Source: JBBROS01 sp965260935 (GTDB taxonomy: Bacteria > Pseudomonadota > Alphaproteobacteria > Acetobacterales > Acetobacteraceae). From it: a stretch of DNA of 64,000 nucleotides. The stretch is from NCBI GenBank assembly GCA_965260935.1, contig OZ253374.1, positions 2,356,001-2,420,000 of the forward strand. Reading direction: 5' to 3'. Positions within the stretch are counted from its first letter, which is position 1. Every line of letters starts with the position of its first letter. The notes beneath the pieces were generated by a model. That model was given only the letters and a program-made list of their open reading frames with translations, was not told the origin of the DNA and did not search any database. Positions 27,816 through 36,418 of the stretch are shown here, one piece after another. The position numbers and the translations under genes were made by a program.

Positions 27816-28856
27816 ATGCGAGCTTGGAAACCGAAACGCGTCCTGGTGACGCCCGCCGCGCTGGCTTGGCCGGCCGGCGAGGCGATGGCGGCGCGGGCGG
27901 AGGCAATGGGATCGGAGGTCGTGCGGCTGAAGGCTGACCGGCTCACCGGGCTGCCGGATGCCTACAAGGACGCGAAAACGACGATGGCGGTGGTGACGGC
28001 GAGCGCCGCCCGGCGGCGGCTGCAGCCGATCCCGCCCAGCGCGGACTGGCGATTCGACCTCGCCGAAGGGTGCCCGGCGCATTGCACCTACTGCTATCTG
28101 GCCGGGTCCCTGGCGGGGCCGCCGATCATCCGGGCCTATGCCAACCTGCCGGAAATCCTGGACGGGCTGCCGGGAGCGGTGGGGCACGGGCGCGTGACAT
28201 CGGCCTCGGCGCTGCGGGCGGGGGAGGGGACCACGTTCGAATGCTCCTGCTACACCGACCCGCTGGCAATCGAGCACCTGACGGGGCACCTGGCGGCTTG
28301 CATCCGCTATTTCGGGGCGTGGGACGCGCCGGTGCAGTTGCGGTTCACGACCAAGTTCGACGCCGTGGGGCCGTTGCTCGGCTTGCCGCACGGGAAACGG
28401 ACGCGGGTGCGGTTCTCGGTCAACGCGGCGGAAGCGGAGCGGCACGAGGGCGGGGCGCCCCGGGTGCGGGCGCGGCTCGCCGCACTTCGGGCGATGGCGG
28501 AAGCCGGGTACCCGGTCGGGCTGACGGTGGCGCCGATCATGCGGCTGGCGGACTGGGCGGACGCGTATGACCGGCTGTTTGCCGAGACGGCGGCGGCGCT
28601 GGAGGGGGTGGCGGGCGTGGACCTGACGGCGGAACTGATCACGCACCGGTTCACGCCGAAGTCGAAGGGGGTGCTCGAGGGCTGGTATCCGGGAAGCCCG
28701 CTGGAGATGGACGAGGAGCAGCGGTCGCGGAAGCTGACGAAATTCGGGTCGGTGAAATACGTGTTCCCGCGCGAGCAGATGGCGGAGATGCGGGGCGCGG
28801 TCGAGGGATCGCTGGCGCGGCGGCTGCCGATGGCGCGGGTGCTGTATTGGACGTGA
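27816..28856 (+). CDS. Spore-photoproduct-lyase-like radical SAM protein
   Basis: Radical SAM enzyme of 346 residues. The iron-sulfur ligands are C86, C90 and C93 in EGCPAHCTYCYLAG, the spacing used by spore photoproduct lyase. Downstream landmarks of the SPL family are TFECSCYTDPLAIEHLTG, LRFTTKFDAV, RVRFSVN and the tail GSVKYVFPREQM. In spore formers the enzyme repairs the UV thymine dimer of spores; alphaproteobacteria do not sporulate, so the natural substrate here is unknown. The ATG at 27816 fits the homologous start. It is followed 68 bases later by a small charged-protein gene. Confidence 0.85.
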   Translation: MRAWKPKRVLVTPAALAWPAGEAMAARAEAMGSEVVRLKADRLTGLPDAYKDAKTTMAVVTASAARRRLQPIPPSADWRFDLAEGCPAHCTYCYLAGSLAGPPIIRAYANLPEILDGLPGAVGHGRVTSASALRAGEGTTFECSCYTDPLAIEHLTGHLAACIRYFGAWDAPVQLRFTTKFDAVGPLLGLPHGKRTRVRFSVNAAEAERHEGGAPRVRARLAALRAMAEAGYPVGLTVAPIMRLADWADAYDRLFAETAAALEGVAGVDLTAELITHRFTPKSKGVLEGWYPGSPLEMDEEQRSRKLTKFGSVKYVFPREQMAEMRGAVEGSLARRLPMARVLYWT

Positions 28857-28924
28857 CAGCGGGCTTGGCAACCCGGTCGGCCCTCGCGGTTTATGGTGAC
28901 GGTCTAACAATCGGAGATGTTGCA

Positions 28925-29116
28925 ATGGCGCAAGACAATGGCGCGAAGCATGAGAAGGCGCGGGACTTGACGGAGCAGGCGCTCGACAAGCTGGCGAGCG
29001 GAGACGGCAAGGCCGCGGATCAACTGATCGAGAAGGCCAAGAAGATGGATAAGTCCGGGGCGGAAGAAGTGGTGCAGGACCTGGACGAGGACGCGGCCGA
29101 CCGGGGAAAGGCCTGA
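28925..29116 (+). CDS. Small charged helical protein
   Basis: Predicted protein of 63 residues that I do not recognise. It is highly charged (many Lys, Glu and Asp), with no cysteine and no hydrophobic segment, and is probably mostly helical. The central part, EQALDKLASGDGKAADQLIEK, shows an alternating pattern like a tetratricopeptide hairpin. The ATG at 28925 is preceded by GGAGATG, a plausible ribosome site. The longer frame to 28847 overlaps the radical SAM gene and lacks support. It may be co-transcribed with the upstream SPL-like gene. Confidence 0.68.
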   Translation: MAQDNGAKHEKARDLTEQALDKLASGDGKAADQLIEKAKKMDKSGAEEVVQDLDEDAADRGKA

Positions 29117-29153
29117 ACCCTGCTTCCTGCCGCCGAACAAGCGGACACCAGAG

Positions 29154-29194
29154 GCTCGTTCAACAACCGCCGCGACTCAATCGGCTGAACGAGC
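29154..29194. terminator. Possible bidirectional terminator hairpin
   Basis: Between converging genes, GCTCGTTCA (29154-29162) pairs with TGAACGAGC (29186-29194), a perfect 9-bp stem with a 23-base loop followed by TTTAAG. The long loop and short T-run make it a weak terminator candidate; position between two gene ends is its main support. Confidence 0.4.
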
Positions 29195-29233
29195 TTTAAG
29201 CAGTTATCGGCGGCATAAGCTACGAACGTCTGC

Positions 29234-30403
29234 TTAGGTCAGATGGGACAGCGCGAGATAGGCGCTGCTCTGCATTTCCTCCAGCCGCGACGCGGTGCGT
29301 TGGAAGACTCTGGTATCGTCGCCCTCAAGATATAAGCGGTCGGGTATGGCCGCGGCACTCGCGATAAGCTTGACGCGATGCTCGTAAAGGGCGTCGATCA
29401 GGATAATGAACCGGCGGGCATGGTTGTAGTTCTCGGACGAGAGGATCGGCACGGCATCGACGATCAGGGCCTGGTAATGCGTGGCCAGGGCCAGGTAATC
29501 GCCAGGACCGAGCGGCTGGCCGCATAGCGCCTCGAAATTAAAGCGGGCGACGCCGCCTGCTGCCTTCGGGATGACAAACTGCCGGCCCATGACAGTCAGC
29601 CGTTCCGGCCCCGGCTTGACGCCGCCCGAAAGCTCGTCGAACGCGGCATCGAGTGCGGCGCCGGCGTTCTGGTCTGCTGGGACATGCCAAGTGGGAAGCG
29701 ACTTCAATCGCTGCCGCCGCCAGTCGCGGTTGCCGGTCATGACGATCAGGTCAAGATATTGCTTGAGCAAGGCAATGAACGGAAGGAACGCGTCCCTTCC
29801 AGGCTGCCCGGCGAACAAGTCGTCCGGAACCGTGTTGCTGGTGGCCACCACGACGACGCCGCGGGCGAACAGGGCCTTGAACAGGCGGCTCAGGATGGCG
29901 GCGTCGGCAACGTCGTTCAACTGGAACTCGTCGAAGCAGAGAAGCCAAGCGCCGGCTGCGATCTGGTCGGCAAGCGGCGGGATCGGGTCGTCGCTGTGGG
30001 GATCGGCCAGGCGATGCGGTTCGCGGCGCCAGGCGTAGATGCGGCGGTGGACCTCTTGCATGAACTCGTGGAAGTGCACGCGGCGTTTGCGCTCCACCTC
30101 TGCGCCGTCGAAGAACATGTCCATCAGCATGCTTTTCCCGCGCCCGACCTCGCCCACGAGGTAGATGCCGTGGGGATAATTCTCGGGGATGTCGTCGGCA
30201 GGCTTGCGCCCGCGCAGGCGGCTCCAGACCGAGCGGTCGTCGTGGGGACGCTCGGGAGCGTAGTTGCGCAGGCGGCGCCAAAGGGACTGGAGGCGCTCGG
30301 CGGCGAAGCCTTGAGCCGGGTCGGCCTCGAGCTGTCCCGATGCGACGCGGGCGCGGTAGGCGGCGAGCGGGCCTCCGGGGGCGATCTCAGTGGCGCCGTC
30401 CAC
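29234..30403 (-). CDS. zapE: AFG1-like ATPase ZapE
   Basis: AAA-type ATPase of 389 residues; the family is implicated in cell division (E. coli ZapE, which modulates FtsZ) and, in mitochondria, in respiratory complex turnover. Walker A GEVGRGKS is at 84-91, Walker B LLCFDEF at 154-160, the sensor segment VVVVATSNTVPDDLF follows, and the family C-terminus has NHARRFIILIDALYEHRVKL. The start is the GTG at 30403. In many alphaproteobacteria this gene sits between sdhB and mdh. Here it is still in that order and orientation but separated from both by unrelated genes. Confidence 0.92.
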   Translation of the reverse strand: MDGATEIAPGGPLAAYRARVASGQLEADPAQGFAAERLQSLWRRLRNYAPERPHDDRSVWSRLRGRKPADDIPENYPHGIYLVGEVGRGKSMLMDMFFDGAEVERKRRVHFHEFMQEVHRRIYAWRREPHRLADPHSDDPIPPLADQIAAGAWLLCFDEFQLNDVADAAILSRLFKALFARGVVVVATSNTVPDDLFAGQPGRDAFLPFIALLKQYLDLIVMTGNRDWRRQRLKSLPTWHVPADQNAGAALDAAFDELSGGVKPGPERLTVMGRQFVIPKAAGGVARFNFEALCGQPLGPGDYLALATHYQALIVDAVPILSSENYNHARRFIILIDALYEHRVKLIASAAAIPDRLYLEGDDTRVFQRTASRLEEMQSSAYLALSHLT

Positions 30404-30683
30404 AGGTTAGCAGCCGTTGCGGAATGTGGCGTCGATCGCGCTTCGCGTTTGCAAATCGGTAAGCTCTGCGAGCGATAAGCTATGGTCTACGAGGATGGCT
30501 TGTTTCCTTGCTGCCTTGCTTGGCCTCATGGGCGAGATGGCGGACCGTGGCCCGCCTTATATATGCAAGGGGTCGGCATTGTCTCGGATAGCGCTGCGCC
30601 AAGTCCATCGGCGGCCCGGCATCGCCGCAGAGCGTGATTCGCCGCACGTTGCCATAACGGCCCGGAGTTGATTAGAAGGCGTT
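30404..30683. other. Divergent promoter gap of zapE and the 2OG oxygenase
   Basis: These 280 bases separate the starts of two divergent genes. They hold no open frame with support. A short AT-rich stretch (TTATATATGC near 30556-30568) could contribute to a promoter, but no clear -35/-10 pair was found. Confidence 0.35.
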
Positions 30684-31316
30684 ATGCCGATGCTTGATTA
30701 TCAGAAGCTCGCTGAAACGCCGGCCGCCGCCGTCCCGTTCACGCACGTGGTCGTGCCCCGGTTCGTGCCGGAGGCGGCGTTGGCCCAGGTGGTGGCGGAT
30801 TTGCCGGCGATCGGGAAGGGCGGGTCGTTCCCAACCGGGGGATTGCGGCTCGGGCCGTCGGCCAAGGCCTTGATCGACGAGTTGGAAGCGCCTGGCTTCC
30901 GGAACGCCGTGGCGGCGAAGTTCGGCTTGGCGCTGGACGGCGCTCCGGTGATGGTGACGTTGCGGGGGCAATCGCGGGAGAAGGACGGGCGCATCCACTG
31001 CGACAGCGCGGCCAAACGGGTGACGGTGCTGCTGTACCTCAACCCGGAGGGCGCGGAATGGGCGCATCAGGAGGGCTGCTTGCGGCTGCTGCGCGGGCCG
31101 GACGACATCGAGGACTACGCCGTCGAGGTGCCTCCGGTGAACGGGACGCTGCTGGTGTTCCCGAACGGGCCGACGACGTTCCATGGCCACAAGCAGTTCG
31201 TCGGTCGGCGGTATGTCATCCAGCTCAACTGGATGACGACGGACGACAAGGCGCGATACGAGATGCGGCGGCACAAGGTCTCGGCCTTCCTGAAGCGGCT
31301 CACGCGGGCGGCTTAG
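30684..31316 (+). CDS. 2-oxoglutarate/Fe(II)-dependent oxygenase family protein
   Basis: Cupin-type oxygenase of 210 residues. The iron ligands are His105 and Asp107 in GRIHCDSAAKRVTVLLYLN, and a distal His (167 or 169) in TTFHGHKQFVGRRYVIQLNW. The Arg of that segment probably binds 2-oxoglutarate. This is the HxD...H pattern of the prolyl-hydroxylase-like group. The target is unknown; family members hydroxylate proteins or small molecules. The ATG at 30684 is used; a second Met two codons later is possible. It converges with bluB with an 11-base gap. Confidence 0.82.
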   Translation: MPMLDYQKLAETPAAAVPFTHVVVPRFVPEAALAQVVADLPAIGKGGSFPTGGLRLGPSAKALIDELEAPGFRNAVAAKFGLALDGAPVMVTLRGQSREKDGRIHCDSAAKRVTVLLYLNPEGAEWAHQEGCLRLLRGPDDIEDYAVEVPPVNGTLLVFPNGPTTFHGHKQFVGRRYVIQLNWMTTDDKARYEMRRHKVSAFLKRLTRAA

Positions 31317-31327
31317 CTTGCACCGCC

Positions 31328-32023
31328 CTAACGATTGAGCAGGGGCAGGGCGGCCCGGCGCTCCCAGCCATCCCGCTCGAGTTGCGGCTCCGTGCTTTCG
31401 GCGGCAGGGATGCCGAGGCAGAGATACGCGACGAGTCGCCATGACGGGTCCACGCCGAGCGTTGCCAATGCCCGCGCCGGGTCGAGAATAGAAAGCCAGC
31501 CGAGACCGATGCCCTCGGCGCGCGCCGCAAGCCAGAGGGTGTGGATGGCGAGCACCGCGGAGTAGCCGACCGTCTCGGGCTGCGTGGCCTGGCCGAGTCC
31601 GCCTCCTTGCGCCGGGTCGGGCTGGATGCAAACGGCGAGGTGCACCGGCGCTTCGTCCAGGCCCGCCAGCTTCAGGCGAGCGTAGAGCGCGGAGCGGCTT
31701 TCCGGCTGCGCGCGCAGGGCGGCTTCGTTGGCGTCGCGAAAGTTGTCGCGGATGGCCCGGCGGCGGTTCGCGTCGTCAACCGTGACGAAGCGCCACGGCT
31801 GGCTCAACCCAACGGACGGCGCGGCATTGGCGAGGTGCAGCAAACGTTCAAGCTGACCGGGCGCCAACGGGTCCGGGCGGAAGCGCCGCACGTCGCGACG
31901 CCACGCGAACAACGCGGCAAGCTCGCCGCGGAAACGGGGTCCGAACTCGGGCGGCGAAGGGGAAACGGCGTCACTCGCGCTGCAGGACGCGGTCGGTGAT
32001 GAAGCTGGCAAGGCCATGGGCAA
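31328..32023 (-). CDS. bluB: 5,6-dimethylbenzimidazole synthase BluB
   Basis: Flavin-destroying enzyme of the nitroreductase fold that turns FMNH2 into 5,6-dimethylbenzimidazole, the lower ligand of cobalamin. The diagnostic stretch FAWRRDVRRFRPDPL and then NAAPSVGLSQPWRFV are present, as is LAIHTLWLAARAEGIGLGW. Identification over ordinary nitroreductases rests on these segments. The ATG at 32023 makes a 231-residue protein whose first 53 bases overlap the tyrosine phosphatase gene. A start two or four codons later is possible. No other cobalamin gene or B12 riboswitch lies in the window. Confidence 0.85.
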   Translation of the reverse strand: MPMALPASSPTASCSASDAVSPSPPEFGPRFRGELAALFAWRRDVRRFRPDPLAPGQLERLLHLANAAPSVGLSQPWRFVTVDDANRRRAIRDNFRDANEAALRAQPESRSALYARLKLAGLDEAPVHLAVCIQPDPAQGGGLGQATQPETVGYSAVLAIHTLWLAARAEGIGLGWLSILDPARALATLGVDPSWRLVAYLCLGIPAAESTEPQLERDGWERRAALPLLNR

Positions 32024-32630
32024 CGAAATCCTGCTTCAAGGCGGCCTCGTCATAATGGCAGGCAACCCATTCAAGGAACGGGACACGGCCTTCCGCCTCG
32101 GCGGCATAGCGGTGGAAGAAGGCATCGAGGACACCAGTGCGGGCCTGCTTCCAATGCCCGAAGCGCCACGAAAGCTGGCCAAGGGCCTGCGCCGCCGCGC
32201 CGCCCGTGAACAGGATGGCGAGGCCACTGGCAAGCCCGGCCCGGTCGGCCCCGGATTTGCAGTGCATGAGCGCCGGGCCGTCGAGGGACTGGAAAATGTC
32301 GTGGAAGCGAAGGATGCGGTCCCGGTGCGGCGCGCCCCGGCTTTCAAACGCCATGTCGATATGGCGCAGGCCCAGGCGGTCCGCGGCATCGCGGGACAGA
32401 GCGTCGGAGCCGCAGAAGCGGCGGCCCCGGAGGTTGATGAGGGTGGTAAGGCCGTAGCGCCGCTTGGCGGCGGCAAGCTGGCCCGGCGTGGGATGGTTGC
32501 TGCGATAGAGCCGCCCGGGAAGGACTTCGGCCAGGTTGGTCCAGGCCAGGCGGAAGATGGCGTGGTCAACGAGCAGGCTGTCGCGCCAGGCGGCGGCGCG
32601 GTTGACCTTTATGTTGCCCCGGAACGGCAT
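31971..32630 (-). CDS. Tyrosine/dual-specificity phosphatase-like protein
   Basis: Protein of about 219 residues with the cysteine phosphatase signature HCKSGADRAG (His123, Cys124, Arg130) and the preceding family segment LTTLINLRGRR. This is the alphaproteobacterial group of small tyrosine-phosphatase-like proteins; the substrate is unknown. I prefer the ATG at 32630, which has GAGGCGGG upstream and avoids overlap with sdhB; the in-frame ATG at 32684 would overlap sdhB by 20 bases. It is downstream of sdhB on the same strand, so it may be the distal gene of the sdh operon, with bluB following. Confidence 0.83.
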   Translation of the reverse strand: MPFRGNIKVNRAAAWRDSLLVDHAIFRLAWTNLAEVLPGRLYRSNHPTPGQLAAAKRRYGLTTLINLRGRRFCGSDALSRDAADRLGLRHIDMAFESRGAPHRDRILRFHDIFQSLDGPALMHCKSGADRAGLASGLAILFTGGAAAQALGQLSWRFGHWKQARTGVLDAFFHRYAAEAEGRVPFLEWVACHYDEAALKQDFVAHGLASFITDRVLQRE

Positions 32631-32664
32631 CCCGCCTCGTTGTCCCGCTCTGAAAACCCGCTCG

Positions 32665-33447
32665 TCAGCCCTTCCGCTCGACAAGCATCTGCTTGATCGC
32701 GCCGATCGCCTTGGCCGGGTTGAGTCCCTTGGGGCAGGTCTGGGTGCAGTTCATGATCGTGTGGCACCGGTAGAGCTTGTAAGGGTCTTCCAGCGCATCA
32801 AGCCGGTCGCCGGTATACTCGTCGCGGCTGTCGGCGATCCAGCGATAGGCCTGGAGCAGGACGGCGGGGCCTAAGTAGCGGTCGCCGTTCCACCAATAGC
32901 TGGGGCATGACGTGGTGCAGCAGAAGCAAAGGATGCACTCCCACAAGCCATCCAACTCGGCCCGCTCCTCCTTGCTTTGCAGGCGTTCGGCGTCGGGCGG
33001 CGGCGGAGTGTCGGCCTTGAGCCAAGGCTCGACGCTGCGGAGCTGGGCATAGGCCTGGCTGAGGTCGGGAACGAGGTCTTTCACCACGGCCATGTGAGGG
33101 AGCGGGTAGATGCGGATATCGCCCTCGATCTCGTCATGGCCCTTGAGGCAAGCCAGCGTGTTGCCGCCGTCGATGTTCATCGAGCAACTGCCGCAGATGC
33201 CTTCGCGGCAGGAGCGGCGGAACGTGAGGGTCGGGTCGATCTCGTTCTTGATGTGGATCAGCGCGTCGAGCACCATCGGGCCGACGCGGTCGAGGTCAAG
33301 CTCGAAGCTGTCGATGCGCGGGTTCTCGCCGTCGTCCGGGTTCCAGCGGTAGACGTTGAAGGTCTTGGTGCGGACAGCGCCCTCGGGCGCCTTGACGGAC
33401 TTGCCCGTACCGATGCGGCTGTTCTTGGGAAGGGTGAAGGTGGCCAT
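32665..33447 (-). CDS. sdhB: Succinate dehydrogenase iron-sulfur subunit
   Basis: Electron-transfer subunit of complex II, 260 residues, on the cytoplasmic face of the membrane. Cysteine clusters are visible: CREGICGSC plus a distal Cys (TLAC) for the 2Fe-2S centre, and CILCFCCTTSCPSYWW with CHTIMNCTQTCPKGLNP for the 4Fe-4S and 3Fe-4S centres. The ATG at 33447 begins MATFTLPKNSRIG; the longer frame to 33564 runs into sdhA and is rejected. It follows sdhA by 14 bases. Confidence 0.97.
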   Translation of the reverse strand: MATFTLPKNSRIGTGKSVKAPEGAVRTKTFNVYRWNPDDGENPRIDSFELDLDRVGPMVLDALIHIKNEIDPTLTFRRSCREGICGSCSMNIDGGNTLACLKGHDEIEGDIRIYPLPHMAVVKDLVPDLSQAYAQLRSVEPWLKADTPPPPDAERLQSKEERAELDGLWECILCFCCTTSCPSYWWNGDRYLGPAVLLQAYRWIADSRDEYTGDRLDALEDPYKLYRCHTIMNCTQTCPKGLNPAKAIGAIKQMLVERKG

Positions 33448-33461
33448 CGTTCTATTCCGTC

Positions 33462-35273
33462 CTAATACACCCGCTTCTTCGGCGGAAAGACGCTGACCTC
33501 GTTGGTAAGCGTCTGCATTTTCACTTCGCGGTAGCCGAAGTCGACTCGGCCGTCCTCGTCGCACCAGGCCAGCGTGTGCTTCATCCAGCTCTCGTCGTCT
33601 CGGTCCGGGAAGTCGTCGTGGGCGTGGGCGCCGCGGCTTTCCTTGCGGTTGTCGGCGGATGCCATGGTGGTCATGGCGTTGCCCATCAGGTTGTCGAGTT
33701 CGAGGGCTTCAACCAGGTCGCTGTTCCAGATCATGCTGTGGTCGGCGACGCTGCGGTCCGCAAGACCGGACCAGAGGGCCTGCATCTTGCCGACGCCTTG
33801 CTTGAGGCTCTCGCTGTTGCGGTACACGGCGGCGTGCTGCTGCATGATCTTTTGCAGCTCGCCGCGGATGCTGGCGATGCGGGTGCCGCCGCTGGCATGG
33901 CGGGCGCCGTCCAGGCGGGCAAGGGCGTTGTCGCCGGCGCCGGCCGGCAGCGGGGCCTGGCTCGCGCCGGGCTTGATGGTTTCCTGGGCGCGGTGGGCGG
34001 CCGCCCGGCCGAACACGACGAGATCGAGCAGCGAGTTGGTGCCAAGGCGGTTGGCGCCATGGACGGACACGCAAGCGGCCTCGCCGACCGCGAGCAGGCC
34101 GGGGACGACCGCGTCCGGGTCCCGCACGGTGGGGCGGAGGACCTCGGTGCGGTAGTTCGTGGGGATGCCGCCCATGTTGTAATGCACGGTAGGAAGGACG
34201 GGGATCGGCTCCCTCGTCACGTCGACGCCGGCGAAGACGCGGGCGGTCTCGCTGATGCCCGGCAGCCGTTCGTGCAACAGCTCGGCGCCGAGGTGCTCCA
34301 GGTGCAGGTGGATGTGGTCCTTGCCGGAACCGGCGCCGCGCCCGGCGTTGATCTCCAGCGTCATGCTGCGGCTGACCACGTCGCGGCTGGCAAGGTCCTT
34401 GGCCGTGGGGGCATAGCGTTCCATGAATCGCTCGCCCTCGGAGTTGGTCAGGTAGCCGCCTTCGCCGCGGGCGCCTTCGGTGATGAGGCAGCCGGAGCCG
34501 TAGACGCCGGTGGGGTGGAACTGCACGAACTCCATGTCCTGCATCGGGATGCCGGCCCGGAGCGCCATGCCGTTGCCGTCGCCGGTGCAGGTGTGGGCGC
34601 TGGTGCAGCTGAAATAGGCGCGGCCATAGCCGCCGGTGGCAAGCACGGTGGATTGGGCGCGGAAGCGGTGGATGCTGCCGTCCTCCAGCGACCAGGCCAT
34701 GACGCCGCGGCAAGCGCCCTCTTCGTCCATGATGAGGTCGAGCGCGATGTATTCGATAAAGAACTCCACCTCGTGCTTGAGGCTTTGCTGATACAGCGTG
34801 TGCAGGATGGCGTGGCCGGTGCGGTCGGCGGCGGCGCAGGCGCGCATGGCCGGGGCCTTGCCGTACTCGGTCATGTGGCCGCCGAACGGGCGCTGGTAGA
34901 TGCGTCCGTCCTCCGTCCGGCTGAATGGCACGCCGTAGTGCTCCAGTTCGTAGACGGCGGGGATCGCCTCGCGGCACATGTACTCGATGGCGTCCTGGTC
35001 GCCGAGCCAGTCCGATCCCTTGACGGTGTCATACATGTGCCAGCGCCAATCGTCCTCGCCCATGTTGCCGAGCGCGGCGCCGATGCCGCCCTGGGCGGCG
35101 ACGGTGTGGCTCCGGGTCGGGAAAACCTTGGTGATGCAGGCGGTGCGCAGGCCGGCGGCGCCCATCCCGAGCGTGGAACGCAACCCGGCGCCCCCTGCGC
35201 CAACCACCACCACGTCGTAGGTGTGGTCAACCACGGTGTAGGCCCGTCCGGCCGGGTTCGAGATCGCGTTCAT
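33462..35273 (-). CDS. sdhA: Succinate dehydrogenase flavoprotein subunit
   Basis: Catalytic subunit of complex II, oxidising succinate to fumarate with covalently bound FAD. 603 residues. It has the FAD-binding turn VVVVGAGGAGLRS and the flavin-attachment histidine in TRSHTVAAQGGIGAALGN. Active-site segments include HPTGVYGSG and the C-terminal region DDESWMKHTLAW. The ATG at 35273 gives the usual length. It sits in the order sdhC-sdhD-sdhA-sdhB, 14 bases after sdhD. Confidence 0.97.
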   Translation of the reverse strand: MNAISNPAGRAYTVVDHTYDVVVVGAGGAGLRSTLGMGAAGLRTACITKVFPTRSHTVAAQGGIGAALGNMGEDDWRWHMYDTVKGSDWLGDQDAIEYMCREAIPAVYELEHYGVPFSRTEDGRIYQRPFGGHMTEYGKAPAMRACAAADRTGHAILHTLYQQSLKHEVEFFIEYIALDLIMDEEGACRGVMAWSLEDGSIHRFRAQSTVLATGGYGRAYFSCTSAHTCTGDGNGMALRAGIPMQDMEFVQFHPTGVYGSGCLITEGARGEGGYLTNSEGERFMERYAPTAKDLASRDVVSRSMTLEINAGRGAGSGKDHIHLHLEHLGAELLHERLPGISETARVFAGVDVTREPIPVLPTVHYNMGGIPTNYRTEVLRPTVRDPDAVVPGLLAVGEAACVSVHGANRLGTNSLLDLVVFGRAAAHRAQETIKPGASQAPLPAGAGDNALARLDGARHASGGTRIASIRGELQKIMQQHAAVYRNSESLKQGVGKMQALWSGLADRSVADHSMIWNSDLVEALELDNLMGNAMTTMASADNRKESRGAHAHDDFPDRDDESWMKHTLAWCDEDGRVDFGYREVKMQTLTNEVSVFPPKKRVY

Positions 35274-35287
35274 CGGATGCCTCGCAA

Positions 35288-35686
35288 CTACAAAACGGCG
35301 AGCTTGACCACCGAAAGGGCGGACAGCAAGCCGAGCAAGCTACATATGGCCTTGGTCGCCAAGATGCCGAGGCTCATTGCCCATTTATGATGCACGTAAT
35401 CTTCGAGCACGACCTGGATGCCGAGCGCCATGTGATAAAATGTCATGACGATCAAGGCGAGCAGCAGCACGCTGTTCCAGGGATGGCCGGCCCAGCCCGC
35501 CACGGCTTCCTGCGGCGAGCCGGCCAGCCGCACCATGCTGAAAACGAACCAGAGCGTAAGCGGGATCAGGGCGATGGCGCTGACGCGTTCGGCATACCAG
35601 TGATGCACGCCGGCTTTGGCTGTTCCGGTGCCGCGGACGCGTGCGAGCGGGGTGCGGCGGTCGCGGACCGCGGAGATGTCTGCCAT
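35288..35686 (-). CDS. sdhD: Succinate dehydrogenase membrane anchor subunit
   Basis: Hydrophobic anchor of complex II, 132 residues with three membrane segments. The segment FYHMALGIQVVLEDYVHHKW carries the His expected to ligate heme b and the Asp-Tyr pair near the quinone site. N-terminal HHWYAERVSAIALIPLTLW matches the family. It is 5 bases downstream of sdhC and 14 bases before sdhA, so it is co-transcribed. Confidence 0.94.
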   Translation of the reverse strand: MADISAVRDRRTPLARVRGTGTAKAGVHHWYAERVSAIALIPLTLWFVFSMVRLAGSPQEAVAGWAGHPWNSVLLLALIVMTFYHMALGIQVVLEDYVHHKWAMSLGILATKAICSLLGLLSALSVVKLAVL

Positions 35687-35691
35687 CGGGG

Positions 35692-36129
35692 TCAGCTATG
35701 CAGCACGATCAGGCCGGCGACCCACGCCAGCACGGTCGCAACAACGGTCGCGATGATCGTGAGCCACCCGGTCAGGTGGGTGCGGTCGAGTTCGTAGCCC
35801 CAGCCGGCGTCCCAGGCGAGATGCCTGATGCCGCCGAAGAAGTGATAGAACAGGGATGCGGTCCAGCCGAACAGCACGAACAAGCCGATGGGCGAGCCGA
35901 TGAAGCCCTGCACGGCGGCGAAAGCCTGCGGGCCGGTGGCCGCGGCAACCAGCCACCAGACAAGCAGCAGCGTTCCAACCGAGACCGCGATCCCCGTCAC
36001 CCGGTTCATGATCGACAGCACGGAGGTGATCTGCGGCGCGTAGACCTGCAGATGCGGCGAGAGCGGGCGGGCGACCAGCCGGCCGTCGGTGGCATGGCCC
36101 ACCATCTGGGCTTGTTCAGCGTCACTCAT
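35692..36129 (-). CDS. sdhC: Succinate dehydrogenase cytochrome b556 subunit
   Basis: First gene of the sdh operon, 145 residues with three membrane segments. Family signatures are RPLSPHLQVYAPQITSVLSI near the N-terminus and LFYHFFGGIRHLAWDAG, which holds the heme-ligand histidines. The ATG at 36129 is divergent from the secreted-protein gene at 36419. The 289-base gap between them should carry the sdh promoter; no clear operator is recognised in it. Confidence 0.95.
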   Translation of the reverse strand: MSDAEQAQMVGHATDGRLVARPLSPHLQVYAPQITSVLSIMNRVTGIAVSVGTLLLVWWLVAAATGPQAFAAVQGFIGSPIGLFVLFGWTASLFYHFFGGIRHLAWDAGWGYELDRTHLTGWLTIIATVVATVLAWVAGLIVLHS

Positions 36130-36418
36130 ACGCGCGTCGGCATCGGAACGGGCATCCTGTCCTGGCGGAGTTGCAAAGGCATAGCTTCGTATCGTCCGAC
36201 GTGGGCAGGGTCAACGCGAGTGCAACTGCGGCGCAGCGAAGCCGGTGCTTGGAATCTGCGGCAAGGCCGGTCAATGTCAGGAACCGTTTGGGAGACGTGC
36301 GTCGATGCGCCCTCGATTGACCAGACCCGGCCTTTGAAGCCAATGCTTGGCAGCGGCGCCCGTCGGCCGCGGGTCCGCGTCACGATGATTTCGAACGGAT
36401 GTTAAAGGAGCGACCGGA

